This document shows, piece after piece, positions 1 to 9,428 of a stretch of 64,000 nucleotides of DNA. Position 1 is the first letter of the stretch; the number at the start of each line of letters is the position of its first letter. The DNA comes from Mogibacterium sp. (GTDB taxonomy: Bacteria > Bacillota > Clostridia > Peptostreptococcales > Anaerovoracaceae), in contig JAFRDH010000010.1 in assembly GCA_017403955.1 (NCBI GenBank), positions 62,001-126,000 of the forward strand, written 5' to 3'. The position numbers were made by a program, and so were the translations under genes. The notes beneath the pieces are model-generated. The model worked only from the letters and a program-made list of their open reading frames with translations, made no database searches and had not been told where the DNA came from.

Positions 1-2129
1 ACATGTCCTACCAGCGGTACCATGATCTCAGGAACGATATCGAGGCCTTCCTCAGCGCGAACTTCGAGAGCTGCGGAGATGATAGCCTTTGTCTGCATTT
101 CTGCGATCTCAGGATATGTTACAGCAAGTCTGCATCCACGGTGTCCGAGCATCGGGTTGAACTCGTGGAGTTCGAGAGTCTTGTTTACGATCTTCTCATA
201 AGGGATTCCGAACTGCTCAGAAACCTGCTTGATGTCTTCGTCTGTCTTAGGCAGGAACTCGTGCAGAGGTGGGTCCAGGAGTCTGATTGTAACAGGTCTG
301 TCGCCCATTGCCTTGTAGATTCCCTTGAAGTCTTCCTTCTGATATGGGAGAAGTCCTTCGAGAGCTTCTTTTCTTTCTTCTACTGTATCAGCAAGGATCA
401 TTCTTCTGATCTTAGGAATTCTCTCATCCTCGAAGAACATGTGCTCTGTTCTGCAGAGTCCGATACCTTCAGCGCCGAATTCTACAGCCTGCTTAGCATC
501 TCTTGGGTTATCAGCGTTAGTTCTTACCTTGAGTGTTCTAGCCTCATCAGCCCACTCCATGATCTGACCGAAGTCACCGGAGAGCTCAGGTGCAAGAGTC
601 TTGATTGCTTCTGTGAATACGTTACCATCAGTACCGTTCAGGGAGATGCTGTCTCCTTCGTGATATACCTTGCCGGCAACTGTCATAGTCTTGTTAGCTT
701 CGTCAACTACGATTTCCTTGCAGCCTGCTACGCAGCACTTACCCATTCCTCTTGCAACTACTGCAGCGTGGGAAGTCATACCGCCACGAGCTGTCAGGAT
801 ACCTTCAGCAGCTACCATACCAGCGAGGTCCTCAGGGCTTGTCTCTTCTCTTACGAGGATGACCTTCTTGCCTTCTTCAGCGAATGCAGCAGCGTCATCA
901 GCGGAGAATACGATCTGGCCTGTAGCAGCACCAGGAGATGCAGGAAGTCCCTTAGCTACAGGAGTAGCCTTCTTGAGTTCTTCAGCATCGAATACAGGGT
1001 GCAGCAGCTGGTTGATCTGATCAGGCTCAACTCTCATTACAGCTGTATCCTTGTCGATGAGACCTTCCTTTACGAGGTCTACAGCAACCTTAACTGCAGC
1101 TGCAGCTGTTCTCTTACCATTACGTGTCTGGAGCATGAAGAGCTTACGGTCTTCTACTGTGAACTCCATGTCCTGCATGTCTTTGTAGTGGTTCTCAAGA
1201 GTGTCAGCGATCTTCTCGAACTGTGAATATACTTCAGGGAAAGCCTGTGCCATCTCGGAGATAGGCTGAGGTGTTCTGATACCTGCTACTACGTCCTCAC
1301 CCTGAGCGTTTACGAGGAACTCACCAAAGAGCTTGTTCTCGCCGTTTGCAGGGTTACGTGTGAATGCAACACCGGTACCGGAGTTGTTTCCGCTGTTACC
1401 GAATACCATTGACTGTACGTTTACAGCTGTTCCGAGTGAATCGGAGATCTCGTTCAGCTTTCTGTAAAGAATAGCTCTGTCGTTATTCCATGATCTGAAT
1501 ACAGCCTTGATAGCCTCGAGGAGCTGTTCCTTTGGTTCCTGTGGGAACTCTCTTCCGAGCTCTCTCTTAACTACTTCCTTATATCCTGCGATTACTTCCT
1601 TGAGGTCTTCTGTTGTAAGCTCAACGTCGAATTCTACGCCGGCTTTCTTCTTCTGGCCATCAAATACTTCGTCAAAGTTTGACTTCTTGATTTCCATTAC
1701 GACATCGCCGAACATCTGGATAAATCTTCTGTAGCTGTCGTAAGCAAATCTTTCGTTATTTGTCTTCTTAGCAAGTCCTTCAACGGCTACATCATTGAGT
1801 CCGAGGTTGAGGATAGTATCCATCATACCAGGCATTGATACAGGTGCTCCGGATCTTACGGAAACAAGAAGTGGGTTCTCGTTGTCACCGAACTTCTTGC
1901 CCATTACTTCTTCGAGCTCAGCAATGTGCTCCCATACTTCATCGATAACTTCCTGAGCAAGAACGCCGCCGTCCTCAGTGTACTTTCTGCATACATCTGT
2001 AGTGATAGTAAAGCCGAAAGGTACAGGCAGTCCGATATTTGTCATCTCTGCCAGGTTAGCGCCCTTACCTCCCAGAAGGCTTCTCATGTCCTTGGAGCCT
2101 TCGTTGAATGAGTAAACATACTTTGCCAT
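1..2129 (-). CDS. ppdK: pyruvate, phosphate dikinase (3' end beyond the left edge)
   Basis: Interconverts pyruvate, ATP and phosphate with phosphoenolpyruvate, AMP and pyrophosphate in the cytoplasm; in anaerobes it often serves pyrophosphate-linked glycolysis. About 710 residues are visible of a family length near 875. The N-terminal ATP-grasp part begins with GGKGANLAEM, and the swivelling phosphohistidine domain carries GGMTSHAAVVARG with the catalytic histidine at residue 454, nearly the same number as in the Clostridium symbiosum enzyme. The start ATG (2127-2129) follows AAAGGAGACAATTT. It is the last visible gene of the leftward rpsU operon, 68 bases after glyS. The PEP/pyruvate barrel is only partly in the window. 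Confidence 0.97.
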   Translation of the reverse strand, partial: MAKYVYSFNEGSKDMRSLLGGKGANLAEMTNIGLPVPFGFTITTDVCRKYTEDGGVLAQEVIDEVWEHIAELEEVMGKKFGDNENPLLVSVRSGAPVSMPGMMDTILNLGLNDVAVEGLAKKTNNERFAYDSYRRFIQMFGDVVMEIKKSNFDEVFDGQKKKAGVEFDVELTTEDLKEVIAGYKEVVKRELGREFPQEPKEQLLEAIKAVFRSWNNDRAILYRKLNEISDSLGTAVNVQSMVFGNSGNNSGTGVAFTRNPANGENKLFGEFLVNAQGEDVVAGIRTPQPISEMAQAFPEVYSQFEKIADTLENHYKDMQDMEFTVEDRKLFMLQTRNGKRTAAAAVKVAVDLVKEGLIDKDTAVMRVEPDQINQLLHPVFDAEELKKATPVAKGLPASPGAATGQIVFSADDAAAFAEEGKKVILVREETSPEDLAGMVAAEGILTARGGMTSHAAVVARGMGKCCVAGCKEIVVDEANKTMTVAGKVYHEGDSISLNGTDGNVFTEAIKTLAPELSGDFGQIMEWADEARTLKVRTNADNPRDAKQAVEFGAEGIGLCRTEHMFFEDERIPKIRRMILADTVEERKEALEGLLPYQKEDFKGIYKAMGDRPVTIRLLDPPLHEFLPKTDEDIKQVSEQFGIPYEKIVNKTLELHEFNPMLGHRGCRLAVTYPEIAEMQTKAIISAALEVRAEEGLDIVPEIMVPLVGH

Positions 2130-2197
2130 AAATTGTCTCCTTTTATGTTATATAATACGGATCAAAGCTGGATTGCCCTGACCCTTGGTTAACTGGA

Positions 2198-3634
2198 TCA
2201 GAATCTGAGTCTCTCTTCGATATATGATCTGACTTCGCTGACAGGTATTCTTACCTGTTCCATTGTATCTCTGTCACGGATCGTAACACAATTATCAGTT
2301 GCAGTATCAAAATCTACGCAAATGCAGAAAGGTGTTCCGATTTCGTCTTCTCTTCTGTATCTCTTGCCGATCGAACCGGATGCGTCATACTCTACCATAA
2401 AGTACTTGGTCAGTTCTTCATAGATAGGAAGCGCAACGTCTTCGAGCTTCTTGGAAAGAGGCAGTACTGCAGCCTTGTAAGGTGCGAGTGCCGGATGAAG
2501 TCTGAGTACGGTTCTGACATCTTCTTTGCCCTTGCCGTCAACAAGCTTCTCTTCGTCATATGCATCTACGAGGAACGCAAGCACAAGTCTTTCAACTCCT
2601 ACAGATGGCTCGATACAATAAGGAACGTATCTCTCGTTGGTCTCAGGATCAAGATAGCTCATGTCCTCACCTGAATGAGTCTGATGTGCCATGAGGTCGT
2701 AGTCAGTTCTTGAAGCGATTCCCCAGAGCTCGCCCCATCCAAATGGGAAAAGATACTCGATATCACTTGTAGCGTTGCTGTAATGCGAAAGTTCTTCAGG
2801 TGTATGGTCTCTGAGTCTTGTGAATTCCTCGTTCAGGCCGAGTGCCTTGAGGAAGCCTGTGCAATAGTCCTTCCAGTAAGCGAACCAGTCAAGTTCTGTT
2901 CCCGGTTTGCAGAAGAACTCAAGCTCCATCTGCTCAAACTCTCTTACTCTGAAAATGAAGTTGCCCGGTGTGATCTCGTTACGGAATGACTTACCTACCT
3001 GTGCAATACCGAAAGGTATCTTCTTGCGGGCTGTTCTCTGGACATTCTTGAAATTGACGAATATTCCCTGCGCTGTCTCAGGTCTCATATAGATCTCTGA
3101 CCTGGAGTCTTCTGTGACACCCTGGAAAGTCTTGAACATGAGGTTGAATTGTCTGATTCCTGTGAAATCCGACTTGCCGCATTCAGGACAGCAGATACCC
3201 TTTTCCTTGATGAAATTCTCCATCTCTTCGTTTGACCAGCCGTCTACGATGACTTCTTCGTCAGGAGCGTTTTCCTTGAAGTAGTCTTCGATAAGCTTGT
3301 CTGCTCTGTATCTCGTCTTGCATGCTCTGCAGTCTACGAGTGGATCGCTGAATCCGCCGACGTGTCCGGATGCTACCCATGTCTGAGGGTTCATCAGGAT
3401 AGCTGCATCAAGTCCGACATTGAGTTTGGACTCTCTTACGAACTTGGATCTCCATGCATCCTTGATATTATTCTTGAATTCAACTCCGAGCGGGCCGAAA
3501 TCCCACGTATTAGCAAGTCCTCCATATATCTCAGAACCAGGGAAAATGTAGCCTCTGTTCTTGCAGAGAGCTATGATCTTCTCCATTGTTACAACTCTAT
3601 CAACGGAAGGAACACCTGTCTTATCAATAGCCAT
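2198..3634 (-). CDS. glyS: glycyl-tRNA synthetase, dimeric class II type
   Basis: Charges tRNA-Gly with glycine. The 478-residue single-chain form is the alpha2 enzyme found in many Clostridia and mycoplasmas, not the GlyQ/GlyS tetramer. Visible: the N-terminal catalytic start with [16 protein letters not shown] (35-50), a zinc-type cysteine set (C102, C105 and C149, C152), RPETAQGIF from 184, the motif-2 stretch FRNEI (217-221), and the motif-3 glutamate-arginine segment EPSVGVERL near the C-terminal third, followed by an anticodon-binding domain. It starts only 3 bases after the DUF4342 gene stop, so it is surely co-transcribed with the era/recO group. No T-box leader lies in front of it. 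Confidence 0.97.
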   Translation of the reverse strand: MAIDKTGVPSVDRVVTMEKIIALCKNRGYIFPGSEIYGGLANTWDFGPLGVEFKNNIKDAWRSKFVRESKLNVGLDAAILMNPQTWVASGHVGGFSDPLVDCRACKTRYRADKLIEDYFKENAPDEEVIVDGWSNEEMENFIKEKGICCPECGKSDFTGIRQFNLMFKTFQGVTEDSRSEIYMRPETAQGIFVNFKNVQRTARKKIPFGIAQVGKSFRNEITPGNFIFRVREFEQMELEFFCKPGTELDWFAYWKDYCTGFLKALGLNEEFTRLRDHTPEELSHYSNATSDIEYLFPFGWGELWGIASRTDYDLMAHQTHSGEDMSYLDPETNERYVPYCIEPSVGVERLVLAFLVDAYDEEKLVDGKGKEDVRTVLRLHPALAPYKAAVLPLSKKLEDVALPIYEELTKYFMVEYDASGSIGKRYRREDEIGTPFCICVDFDTATDNCVTIRDRDTMEQVRIPVSEVRSYIEERLRF

Positions 3635-3637
3635 TAA

Positions 3638-4474
3638 TTAAATCTCCTCATCCTTAAATTCTTCGTCTGCAGCTTCTTCTGCGTCTGCTTTGAAATCTTC
3701 TTCTGCCTTGGATGCTCTTTCAGCAGCATCTTTGGCAATACCTTTTGCAGTCTCAGCAGCCTTCTTAGCTACTTTCTCGACTGTATCCTTAACTTCATCG
3801 ATCTTGCCGCTCTTCTCGAGCTTGTCCCAAAGTTCCATGACTTTGGAAGTTCCCTTGACGAAAGCTTCTCTTACTTCGTCGATCGTGTTGCTCTCTCCGA
3901 GCTTGTCCCATGCTTCGCTGACCTTAGCTGAACTCTTGTCACCGAATTCCTGGAGCTTATCACTGAACTTATAAGCAGCATCTTCTACCTTGTCCATAGC
4001 CTCGTCAATAGATCCGCCTTCTTTTCCGGCTTTGCCTACTGCTGACTTAGCCTTGTCATAGATTCCTACGACCTTGCCGTTGATATCGATGATCTCGCCC
4101 TTGTCATCAACGAACTCGATGTCACACTGAGTTCCGAGTGCTGCAACGATACCGAGAATCGCTCCCCACGGAATGAGAACTGCACCAATAACACCTGCTG
4201 TAAGAGGGAAATTAACGATAGTTCTCTCGCCCTTCTTTACGATGATCTTTGTAACATTGCCCTTGTCAACGATTTCTTTCATCTTAGCGAAAATAGGGCT
4301 GTCCTTGAGGCTTCCGCCATCTACTGCATCGAACTCTTTGTTGAGCTTCTCTTCGATGTCGATAATTGCATCAACGACACTGCCGTCAGCTTTCTCAAGA
4401 GCTTCTTTGGCTTCTGCATAAGTGCAGCCTGTTCTGTCCTTCACAAGTTCAATCTTTTCGAGGTTAATATCCAT
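3638..4474 (-). CDS. DUF4342 protein with UBA-like N-terminus
   Basis: 278 residues. The first 45 residues resemble the UBA-like helical bundle seen in EF-Ts (ELVKDRTGCTYAEAKEALEK). Residues about 50-125 match the DUF4342 pattern: KKGERTIVNFPLTAGVIGAV, a short hydrophobic hairpin that may touch the membrane. The remaining 150 residues are charged amphipathic helices rich in K, E and A (KVEDAAYKFSDKLQEFGDK type). No enzyme motif is seen, and the biochemical role is not known. Its start overlaps the recO stop by 11 bases, so translation is coupled to recO. I am sure of the coding call but not of any function. Confidence 0.85.
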   Translation of the reverse strand: MDINLEKIELVKDRTGCTYAEAKEALEKADGSVVDAIIDIEEKLNKEFDAVDGGSLKDSPIFAKMKEIVDKGNVTKIIVKKGERTIVNFPLTAGVIGAVLIPWGAILGIVAALGTQCDIEFVDDKGEIIDINGKVVGIYDKAKSAVGKAGKEGGSIDEAMDKVEDAAYKFSDKLQEFGDKSSAKVSEAWDKLGESNTIDEVREAFVKGTSKVMELWDKLEKSGKIDEVKDTVEKVAKKAAETAKGIAKDAAERASKAEEDFKADAEEAADEEFKDEEI

Positions 4475-5264
4475 TTCTTACCTCCATTTCATTAGTTATG
4501 CCGAGTGCATCCGAACCAAGATAGCAGCGGGTGTACTCAGCTAATATCTGTCTGATCATCTCGGAAACGCCTTGTTTCAGGATGACCTTTTCAAACGAAT
4601 TCAGAGGTTTAGATAAAAAGAATCTAAACACATCAATTATATCGAAAGAAGGTTTGTAAATCAATGCACTGCCGTCCGTTTTCTCCCGGTTCGCACACTC
4701 TTCACAAATAATCCCGCCGGAGCTCACAGAAAAGAGTTTGATTTTGCCGGGAGCTCCTCCGTGTCCGTCTGAACCGAAAGTTTCAAGTCCCCTTCCGCAG
4801 TTGACACAGCAGCTTAGTTCAGGCATTACTCCAAGCATTCTCAGGGACTTGACGATAAACGCGTACAGTAAAGTGTCCGGATCTGTCTTTGTTCTCTCAA
4901 GCGATTCCATATAATCGATCGCCAGATTGAAAAGTCCCGGCATCGCCTCTTCATCCTGAAGTATTTTATCAAGATAATCGATGAAAACCGATGCTGACAT
5001 GAACTTATCGAGATTTTCTCCGATCGAATAATAGCTCTTCTTCACAGCTGCAGAATTGATACTGTAAGCTTCGCGCCCTCTGAAAAGATCATATTCCGCA
5101 TAAGTAAACGGCCTCAGCGCCAGCGCGGACTTGCTTCTGTTCCTCTCGTTGATGGATGTTCCCGCAGAAATCTTTCCGTACTGACGTGTGAAGATCACTA
5201 TCATACGCCTGTTATTCGCGATCTTGCGCTGTTTGAGTACAATCCCTTCTGTAGTGATCTGCAT
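4464..5264 (-). CDS. recO: DNA repair protein RecO
   Basis: Recombination mediator of the RecFOR pathway: it anneals single strands and loads RecA onto SSB-covered DNA. 266 residues, normal length. The N-terminal OB fold starts MQITTEGIVLKQRKI, and the zinc-binding cysteines of the helical part are present (C153, C156, C187, C190). It is placed directly after era (5-base gap) as in most Firmicutes, and overlaps the next gene by 11 bases. Confidence 0.95.
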   Translation of the reverse strand: MQITTEGIVLKQRKIANNRRMIVIFTRQYGKISAGTSINERNRSKSALALRPFTYAEYDLFRGREAYSINSAAVKKSYYSIGENLDKFMSASVFIDYLDKILQDEEAMPGLFNLAIDYMESLERTKTDPDTLLYAFIVKSLRMLGVMPELSCCVNCGRGLETFGSDGHGGAPGKIKLFSVSSGGIICEECANREKTDGSALIYKPSFDIIDVFRFFLSKPLNSFEKVILKQGVSEMIRQILAEYTRCYLGSDALGITNEMEVRNGY

Positions 5265-5269
5265 TTGTT

Positions 5270-6169
5270 CTATTCGTCTTTATATCCCCAGCTTCTGATG
5301 ATCCTTTCGGAATCTCTCCAGTTTTCTTTCACTTTGACCCAAAGGCTGAGATACACCTTGCATCCGAGGAGTTCTTCGATTTCTTTCCTTGCGGCTTTGC
5401 CTACTCCTTTGAGTTTGCTTCCGCCTTTGCCGATTATGATCGACTTATGGGATTTCTTTTCGCAGTAAATTACAGCACTGATGTCTGTAAGCTTGTCGCC
5501 CTCTTCGAAGCTCTCTATTTCGACAAAAACGCCGTGCGGCACCTCGTCATCAAGATAATTCATGAGCTTCTCTCTGATGATCTCGCTTACGATAAATCTC
5601 TCAGGGTGGTCTGTTGCTATATCGTCCGGATAATACATCGGGCCTTCCTGCATATAACCTGCAAGTCTGTCCCTGAGCATTTCCACATTATCGCCATTAA
5701 GAGCAGAGACTCCGTAGATGTCATCGAACAGCCCTGTTTCATTGTATCTGTTATACAGAGCAAGATACTCTTCAGGTCCCATAAGATCCATCTTGTTTAT
5801 TGCAAGAAGTTTAGGTGTGTCGACTTCTTTGAGAAGTTCGAGAATACTGCTGTCGCCCTTGCCGAATTCCTTGGTACCGTCGGCAAGCAGAAGGATTACA
5901 TCTACTCCACTGAGCGTATTAACTGCAGTTTCATTGATAGCCGATCCGAGTTTGTTATGCGGCTTATGGATACCCGGCGTATCCAGGAAGACCATCTGAA
6001 GACCTTTGCCCTCTTCATAGTTCTGGTCTGTATAAATACCGGTTATTCTGTTGAGTGTCGTCTGCGGCTTACTTGAAGTGATCGCTATCTTCTCTCCGAG
6101 CATAGCATTCATCAATGTAGACTTGCCGACATTCGGACGCCCTATGATTCCAATAAAACCTGATTTCAT
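5270..6169 (-). CDS. era: GTPase Era
   Basis: Essential GTPase that binds the 3' end of 16S rRNA and helps mature the 30S subunit. 299 residues. GTPase motifs are G1 GRPNVGKS (10-17), G3 DTPGIH (63-68) and G4 NKMD (125-128); the C-terminal KH RNA-binding domain has the GxxG loop in IIIGKGGSKLKG. Its ATG overlaps the ybeY stop (4 bases), giving translational coupling of two 16S maturation factors. Confidence 0.98.
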   Translation of the reverse strand: MKSGFIGIIGRPNVGKSTLMNAMLGEKIAITSSKPQTTLNRITGIYTDQNYEEGKGLQMVFLDTPGIHKPHNKLGSAINETAVNTLSGVDVILLLADGTKEFGKGDSSILELLKEVDTPKLLAINKMDLMGPEEYLALYNRYNETGLFDDIYGVSALNGDNVEMLRDRLAGYMQEGPMYYPDDIATDHPERFIVSEIIREKLMNYLDDEVPHGVFVEIESFEEGDKLTDISAVIYCEKKSHKSIIIGKGGSKLKGVGKAARKEIEELLGCKVYLSLWVKVKENWRDSERIIRSWGYKDE

Positions 6170-6666
6170 CTTACAACTCCGATCGCACCCATTATCTGTT
6201 CTTCTCTGGCTCTCATTATTATCTTGTCGTCTTCTTCCTCATGATCGTAACCCATCAGATGAAGAATACTGTGCACGAACAGATATACCAACTCTCTTGT
6301 TATACCTGTGCCATATTCTTCAGCCTGGCTCACAGCTCTGTCATAGCAAAGCACGACATCCCCCAGGAGCGTCGTGTATTCATTCTCGATGAGGTCATAA
6401 ACGAGTTCATCATAATCATCGAACTGAGGAAAGCTGAGGACATCCGTTACACTGTCCTTTCCTCTGTAATCTCTGTTCAGTTCTCTGATCTCATCACCGC
6501 TGACGACAGTAACACTCACTTCAGCATCGACTTCTGAAGCATCCATATCCGCGTCCCGGAGTTCGCTATCGAATTCAAGCTCTATCGCCTTCGCGGCAGC
6601 TGCTTCCATCAAAGTCTTTATTTCTTCTGTGAGTCTTCCGTCTTCATCACTGTAATATATCGTCAT
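6166..6666 (-). CDS. ybeY: endoribonuclease YbeY
   Basis: Zinc-dependent endoribonuclease needed for 16S rRNA 3' processing and 70S quality control. 166 residues. The signature HSILHLMGYDH supplies the three zinc ligands H132, H136 and H142. It overlaps phoH upstream by 4 bases and era downstream by 4 bases, the usual Firmicutes order. Confidence 0.97.
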   Translation of the reverse strand: MTIYYSDEDGRLTEEIKTLMEAAAAKAIELEFDSELRDADMDASEVDAEVSVTVVSGDEIRELNRDYRGKDSVTDVLSFPQFDDYDELVYDLIENEYTTLLGDVVLCYDRAVSQAEEYGTGITRELVYLFVHSILHLMGYDHEEEDDKIIMRAREEQIMGAIGVVR

Positions 6667-7658
6667 CTGCTGCTCACCTTGTTCCCTTTGGAAGTATTGG
6701 TCCTTACTTTGTTAGAGTTGTCATAGGCTTCATATGCTTTGATTATGCGCTTGACAAGTTCGTGTCTGACAACGTCAACTTCAGTAAAATAGTTGAACTT
6801 GATCCCCTCTACTCCGGTAAGGATCTTTCTTGCTTCTTTGAGGCCGGACATTGTTCCTGAAGGAAGGTCGATCTGTGTAATGTCGCCGGTAACGACTACT
6901 TTGGAATTGAATCCCATTCTTGTCAGGAACATTTTCATCTGTTCTCTTGTAGTGTTCTGCGCTTCATCAAGGATGATGAATGCATTATCAAGAGTCCTTC
7001 CTCTCATATATGCAAGAGGCACGACCTCGATAACACCTTTCTCTCTCAGTTTTGCAGCAGCCTCAATGCCGAGAACATCGTAAAGAGCATCATACAGCGG
7101 CCTGAGATACGGATCTACCTTTTCCTGCATATCTCCCGGCAGGAATCCCAGTCTTTCTCCGGCTTCTACAGCAGGCCTTGTAAGAATGATCCTCTCGACT
7201 TCTTTGTTCTTGTAGGCATTTATCGCCATAGCACATGCCAGATAAGTCTTACCTGTTCCTGCAGGGCCGATACCGAATACCATATCTGTGCTGCGGATAT
7301 TGTCGACATATTCTTTCTGAGCCTGTGTCTTCGGTCTGAGAGGCCTTCCCATATGCGTATAGCAGATGATGTCTTTGGATGTGCTCTTCTCGTCAAAACT
7401 CTTTCCGGCAGTTTCCATGTCGATTATGTAACCGAGGCGCTGTGTATCCATACCCGGTTCGATTCTGAGAGCATCTATGAGTCTGCCGATTATACGCACA
7501 GCAAGTTCGGGGTCCTTGCCTTTGATGATAAGAGCCCCGTCTCTGAGAACCATTTCCGTTCCGGTGATTTTCTCCACCGCCCTGACATTCGCATCGTAGT
7601 TCCCGAACAGTTCCTGAACATTGATGCCTTCAGGGATATTGATTGTGTATTCTGTCAT
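6663..7658 (-). CDS. phoH: PhoH-like ATPase
   Basis: 331 residues. An N-terminal KH-like part (about 1-90) is followed by the PhoH P-loop domain with Walker A GPAGTGKT (131-138) and Walker B IILDEAQN. The family is an RNA-associated ATPase almost always paired with ybeY; its exact role is unsettled. It ends in a basic tail (NKVRTNTSKGNK). It starts 5 bases after yqeY. Confidence 0.95.
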   Translation of the reverse strand: MTEYTINIPEGINVQELFGNYDANVRAVEKITGTEMVLRDGALIIKGKDPELAVRIIGRLIDALRIEPGMDTQRLGYIIDMETAGKSFDEKSTSKDIICYTHMGRPLRPKTQAQKEYVDNIRSTDMVFGIGPAGTGKTYLACAMAINAYKNKEVERIILTRPAVEAGERLGFLPGDMQEKVDPYLRPLYDALYDVLGIEAAAKLREKGVIEVVPLAYMRGRTLDNAFIILDEAQNTTREQMKMFLTRMGFNSKVVVTGDITQIDLPSGTMSGLKEARKILTGVEGIKFNYFTEVDVVRHELVKRIIKAYEAYDNSNKVRTNTSKGNKVSSR

Positions 7659-7663
7659 ATTGT

Positions 7664-8125
7664 TTATTTCAGTTTGCCGCTCAGGAAATCCTTGACAGCT
7701 TTGTTGACTGCTGAACCGTCTGCAGAATCCTTGAGCTCAGCCATTACAGCTTTCATAAGAGTTCCCATGTTCTTCATTCCGTCAGTGATTCCGAGCTTTT
7801 CGGCGATTTCCTTTACCTTGTCAGCAATCTGATCAGCAGACATCTCCTCAGGAAGATAGCCCTGAAGGATCTCGATTTCTTTCTTATATGCTTCGACCAT
7901 ATCGTCTCTTCCGGCCTTTGCGAAATCCGCAAGAGCGTCAGCTCTCATCTTGACCTGCTTCTTGATGATCTTGACGATATCAGCATCATCCTTGATCTCA
8001 ACTCTCTGATCTACTTCGTGCTGTTTGATCGCAGCTCTGACCATGTTTACAGTGTTCTTGCGAACAGTATCTGCATTCTTCATGGCTTCCTTATAATCTG
8101 CCATCAGTTGTTCTTTAAGTCCCAT
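7664..8125 (-). CDS. yqeY: GatB/YqeY domain protein
   Basis: 153 residues from the ATG at 8123-8125, chosen because GGAGG stands 7 bases in front. A longer frame reaching 8182 would start inside the rpsU terminator hairpin and lacks a ribosome site. The family shares the helical tRNA-binding tail domain of GatB (MGLKEQLMADYKEAMKN start, conserved LQGYLPEEMS segment). Its role is presumably in tRNA or translation biology and is not established. Confidence 0.93.
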   Translation of the reverse strand: MGLKEQLMADYKEAMKNADTVRKNTVNMVRAAIKQHEVDQRVEIKDDADIVKIIKKQVKMRADALADFAKAGRDDMVEAYKKEIEILQGYLPEEMSADQIADKVKEIAEKLGITDGMKNMGTLMKAVMAELKDSADGSAVNKAVKDFLSGKLK

Positions 8126-8146
8126 CGTATAGCCTCCTAATCTGAT

Positions 8147-8182
8147 AAAGAAAATGCGAACCGCCTGGCATGGAGTTCGCAT
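8147..8182 (-). terminator. hairpin terminator after rpsU
   Basis: Perfect 8-bp stem ATGCGAAC (8154-8161) with GTTCGCAT (8175-8182), followed on the minus strand by TTTTCTTT. It sits between rpsU and yqeY and probably lowers read-through so that rpsU is made in excess over the rest of the operon. Confidence 0.7.
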
Positions 8183-8197
8183 CTTGTTGATTGTCTA

Positions 8198-8377
8198 TTA
8201 ATACTTACGTGCTTTCTTACGCGCAGCTTCGGACTTTTTCTTACGTCTTACGCTTGGCTTCTCGTAATGTTCTCTCTTGCGAAGCTCAGCCATGACGCCG
8301 TCGCGAGCGCAAGATCTCTTAAATCTCTTAAGAGCGCTTTCTAAGCTCTCGTTCTCTCTAACGATAACCTGTGCCAT
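8198..8377 (-). CDS. rpsU: 30S ribosomal protein bS21
   Basis: 59 residues, reading [20 protein letters not shown] at the start and ending in a strongly basic tail ([18 protein letters not shown]), typical of bS21 of the small subunit. It is short but unmistakable. The ATG at 8375-8377 has AGGAGGTGAG 9 bases upstream. First gene of the leftward operon, with its own consensus promoter and followed by a terminator. Confidence 0.97.
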   Translation of the reverse strand: MAQVIVRENESLESALKRFKRSCARDGVMAELRKREHYEKPSVRRKKKSEAARKKARKY

Positions 8378-8434
8378 CTTCTTGTCTCACCTCCTGACGT
8401 CTTAGATATTTGTTGCCTAAAGCACAACACGTGC

Positions 8435-8463
8435 ATTGTACTACCTGCGGCTCGTCTTGTCAA
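8435..8463 (-). promoter_or_regulatory. sigma-A promoter of the rpsU operon
   Basis: TTGACA (minus strand, 8458-8463), 17-base spacer, TACAAT (8435-8440). A near-consensus vegetative promoter giving a leader of about 50 bases before rpsU. Confidence 0.85.
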
Positions 8464-8537
8464 TAACGTTTTATCATGACAGATGCGAAAATCATGATTT
8501 CGTCATTTCTTTCCGGCAACTAATTATAGCATATTAT

Positions 8538-8566
8538 TTGATTCTGACGATGATATCCTCTATTAT
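8538..8566 (+). promoter_or_regulatory. sigma-A promoter of the amidase gene
   Basis: TTGATT (8538-8543), 17-base spacer, TATTAT (8561-8566). Transcription should begin near 8573. This nearly removes the leader of an ATG at 8580 and favours the ATG at 8598. Confidence 0.65.
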
Positions 8567-8597
8567 AAAGGGAAGAAAAATGAACTCAGGGGGAAAT

Positions 8598-9389
8598 ATG
8601 CAGTTAACAGATGAAGAAATCCGATCAATACTGAAACGCGAGAAACTCAAGAAGCGCCGGAAGCAGCAAACCAGGCGAAGGCTCTTTCTTATCCTCCTCC
8701 TGATAATCGCCATCATCGTCGCAGCATTTATAAAGTTCCGGCCGCAGCCTGAACCTTTAGTGACTGAGGAGCAGCCTGTCCGGGGAGTCATATTTATAGA
8801 TCCGGGACATGGCGGAGATGATCCGGGTTCGGACAACGGAGCGCGCTATGAGAAGGAAGATGTTCTCAAGCTCGGACTTGCTGTCAGGACTTATCTGGAG
8901 GGCAAAGGCTTCGAAGTCCATATGTCGAGGATAAGCGACGAATCCGTTGACCGCGAGCTCAGAGCACAGATGGCCAATGAATGCAATGCTCAGCTCATGG
9001 TCTCAATTCACAGAAACAAAGCCGACGGCAAAGGTGAAGGCGTCGAGGCTTTCATCCCTAAGACTGATTCTGAGGAATCCAGACTTCTGGCTGTCAATAT
9101 AGTTAAAGCACTGGCTGAGGCAGGTTTCGCAGAGCGTACTGTAAGAGCCGGCACGCTGAACGATCCTGCTGTGGACTATCCTGAGATAGCAGCGACTACA
9201 ATGCCAAGTTGTCTAGTAGAAGTCGGCTTCATAAGCAACATGGATGACAACAAGCGCTTCGACAATAATCTTGACCAGAATGCTCAGGCAATAGCAGATG
9301 CTGTAGACAACACATTCCGAACGATCTACGAGCCGGGCGTTGAAACTGACGAGCAGGCTCAGGAAGAAGAATCCCAGGCAAAAGGCTAA
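8598..9389 (+). CDS. membrane-anchored N-acetylmuramoyl-L-alanine amidase
   Basis: Cleaves the bond between muramic acid and the stem peptide of peptidoglycan. A basic cytoplasmic start (KREKLKKRRKQQTRRR) is followed by one membrane helix (LFLILLLIIAIIVAAF), then an Amidase_3 domain outside the cell. Zinc-site motifs: DPGHGGDDPG, the acidic EKED segment, SIHRN, and the catalytic glutamate in CLVEVGF. Start: ATG 8598 after AGGGGGAAAT. An ATG at 8580 (AGGGAAG in front) is the alternative, but it lies within a few bases of the predicted transcript start. It stands alone, divergent from rpsU. Confidence 0.9.
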   Translation: MQLTDEEIRSILKREKLKKRRKQQTRRRLFLILLLIIAIIVAAFIKFRPQPEPLVTEEQPVRGVIFIDPGHGGDDPGSDNGARYEKEDVLKLGLAVRTYLEGKGFEVHMSRISDESVDRELRAQMANECNAQLMVSIHRNKADGKGEGVEAFIPKTDSEESRLLAVNIVKALAEAGFAERTVRAGTLNDPAVDYPEIAATTMPSCLVEVGFISNMDDNKRFDNNLDQNAQAIADAVDNTFRTIYEPGVETDEQAQEEESQAKG

Positions 9390-9391
9390 CC

Positions 9392-9420
9392 AAAAAACCG
9401 GACCTGTTCGTCCGGTTTTT
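9392..9420. terminator. bidirectional terminator
   Basis: AAAAAACCGGAC, 5-base loop, GTCCGGTTTTT. The A-run on one side and the T-run on the other let it end both the rightward amidase transcript and the leftward PyrK-like transcript. Confidence 0.85.
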
Positions 9421-9428
9421 GTGTGTCT

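Noticed and set aside
3-1226. Long open frame (about 400 codons) on the plus strand
   Set aside because: It lies opposite ppdK, which has perfect family motifs; the plus-strand translation is low-complexity Ser/Leu/Cys-rich with no domain, as expected for an antisense shadow.
8436-8597. N-terminal extension of the amidase
   Set aside because: It would run through both divergent promoters and has no ribosome site; the translated stretch does not resemble the family.
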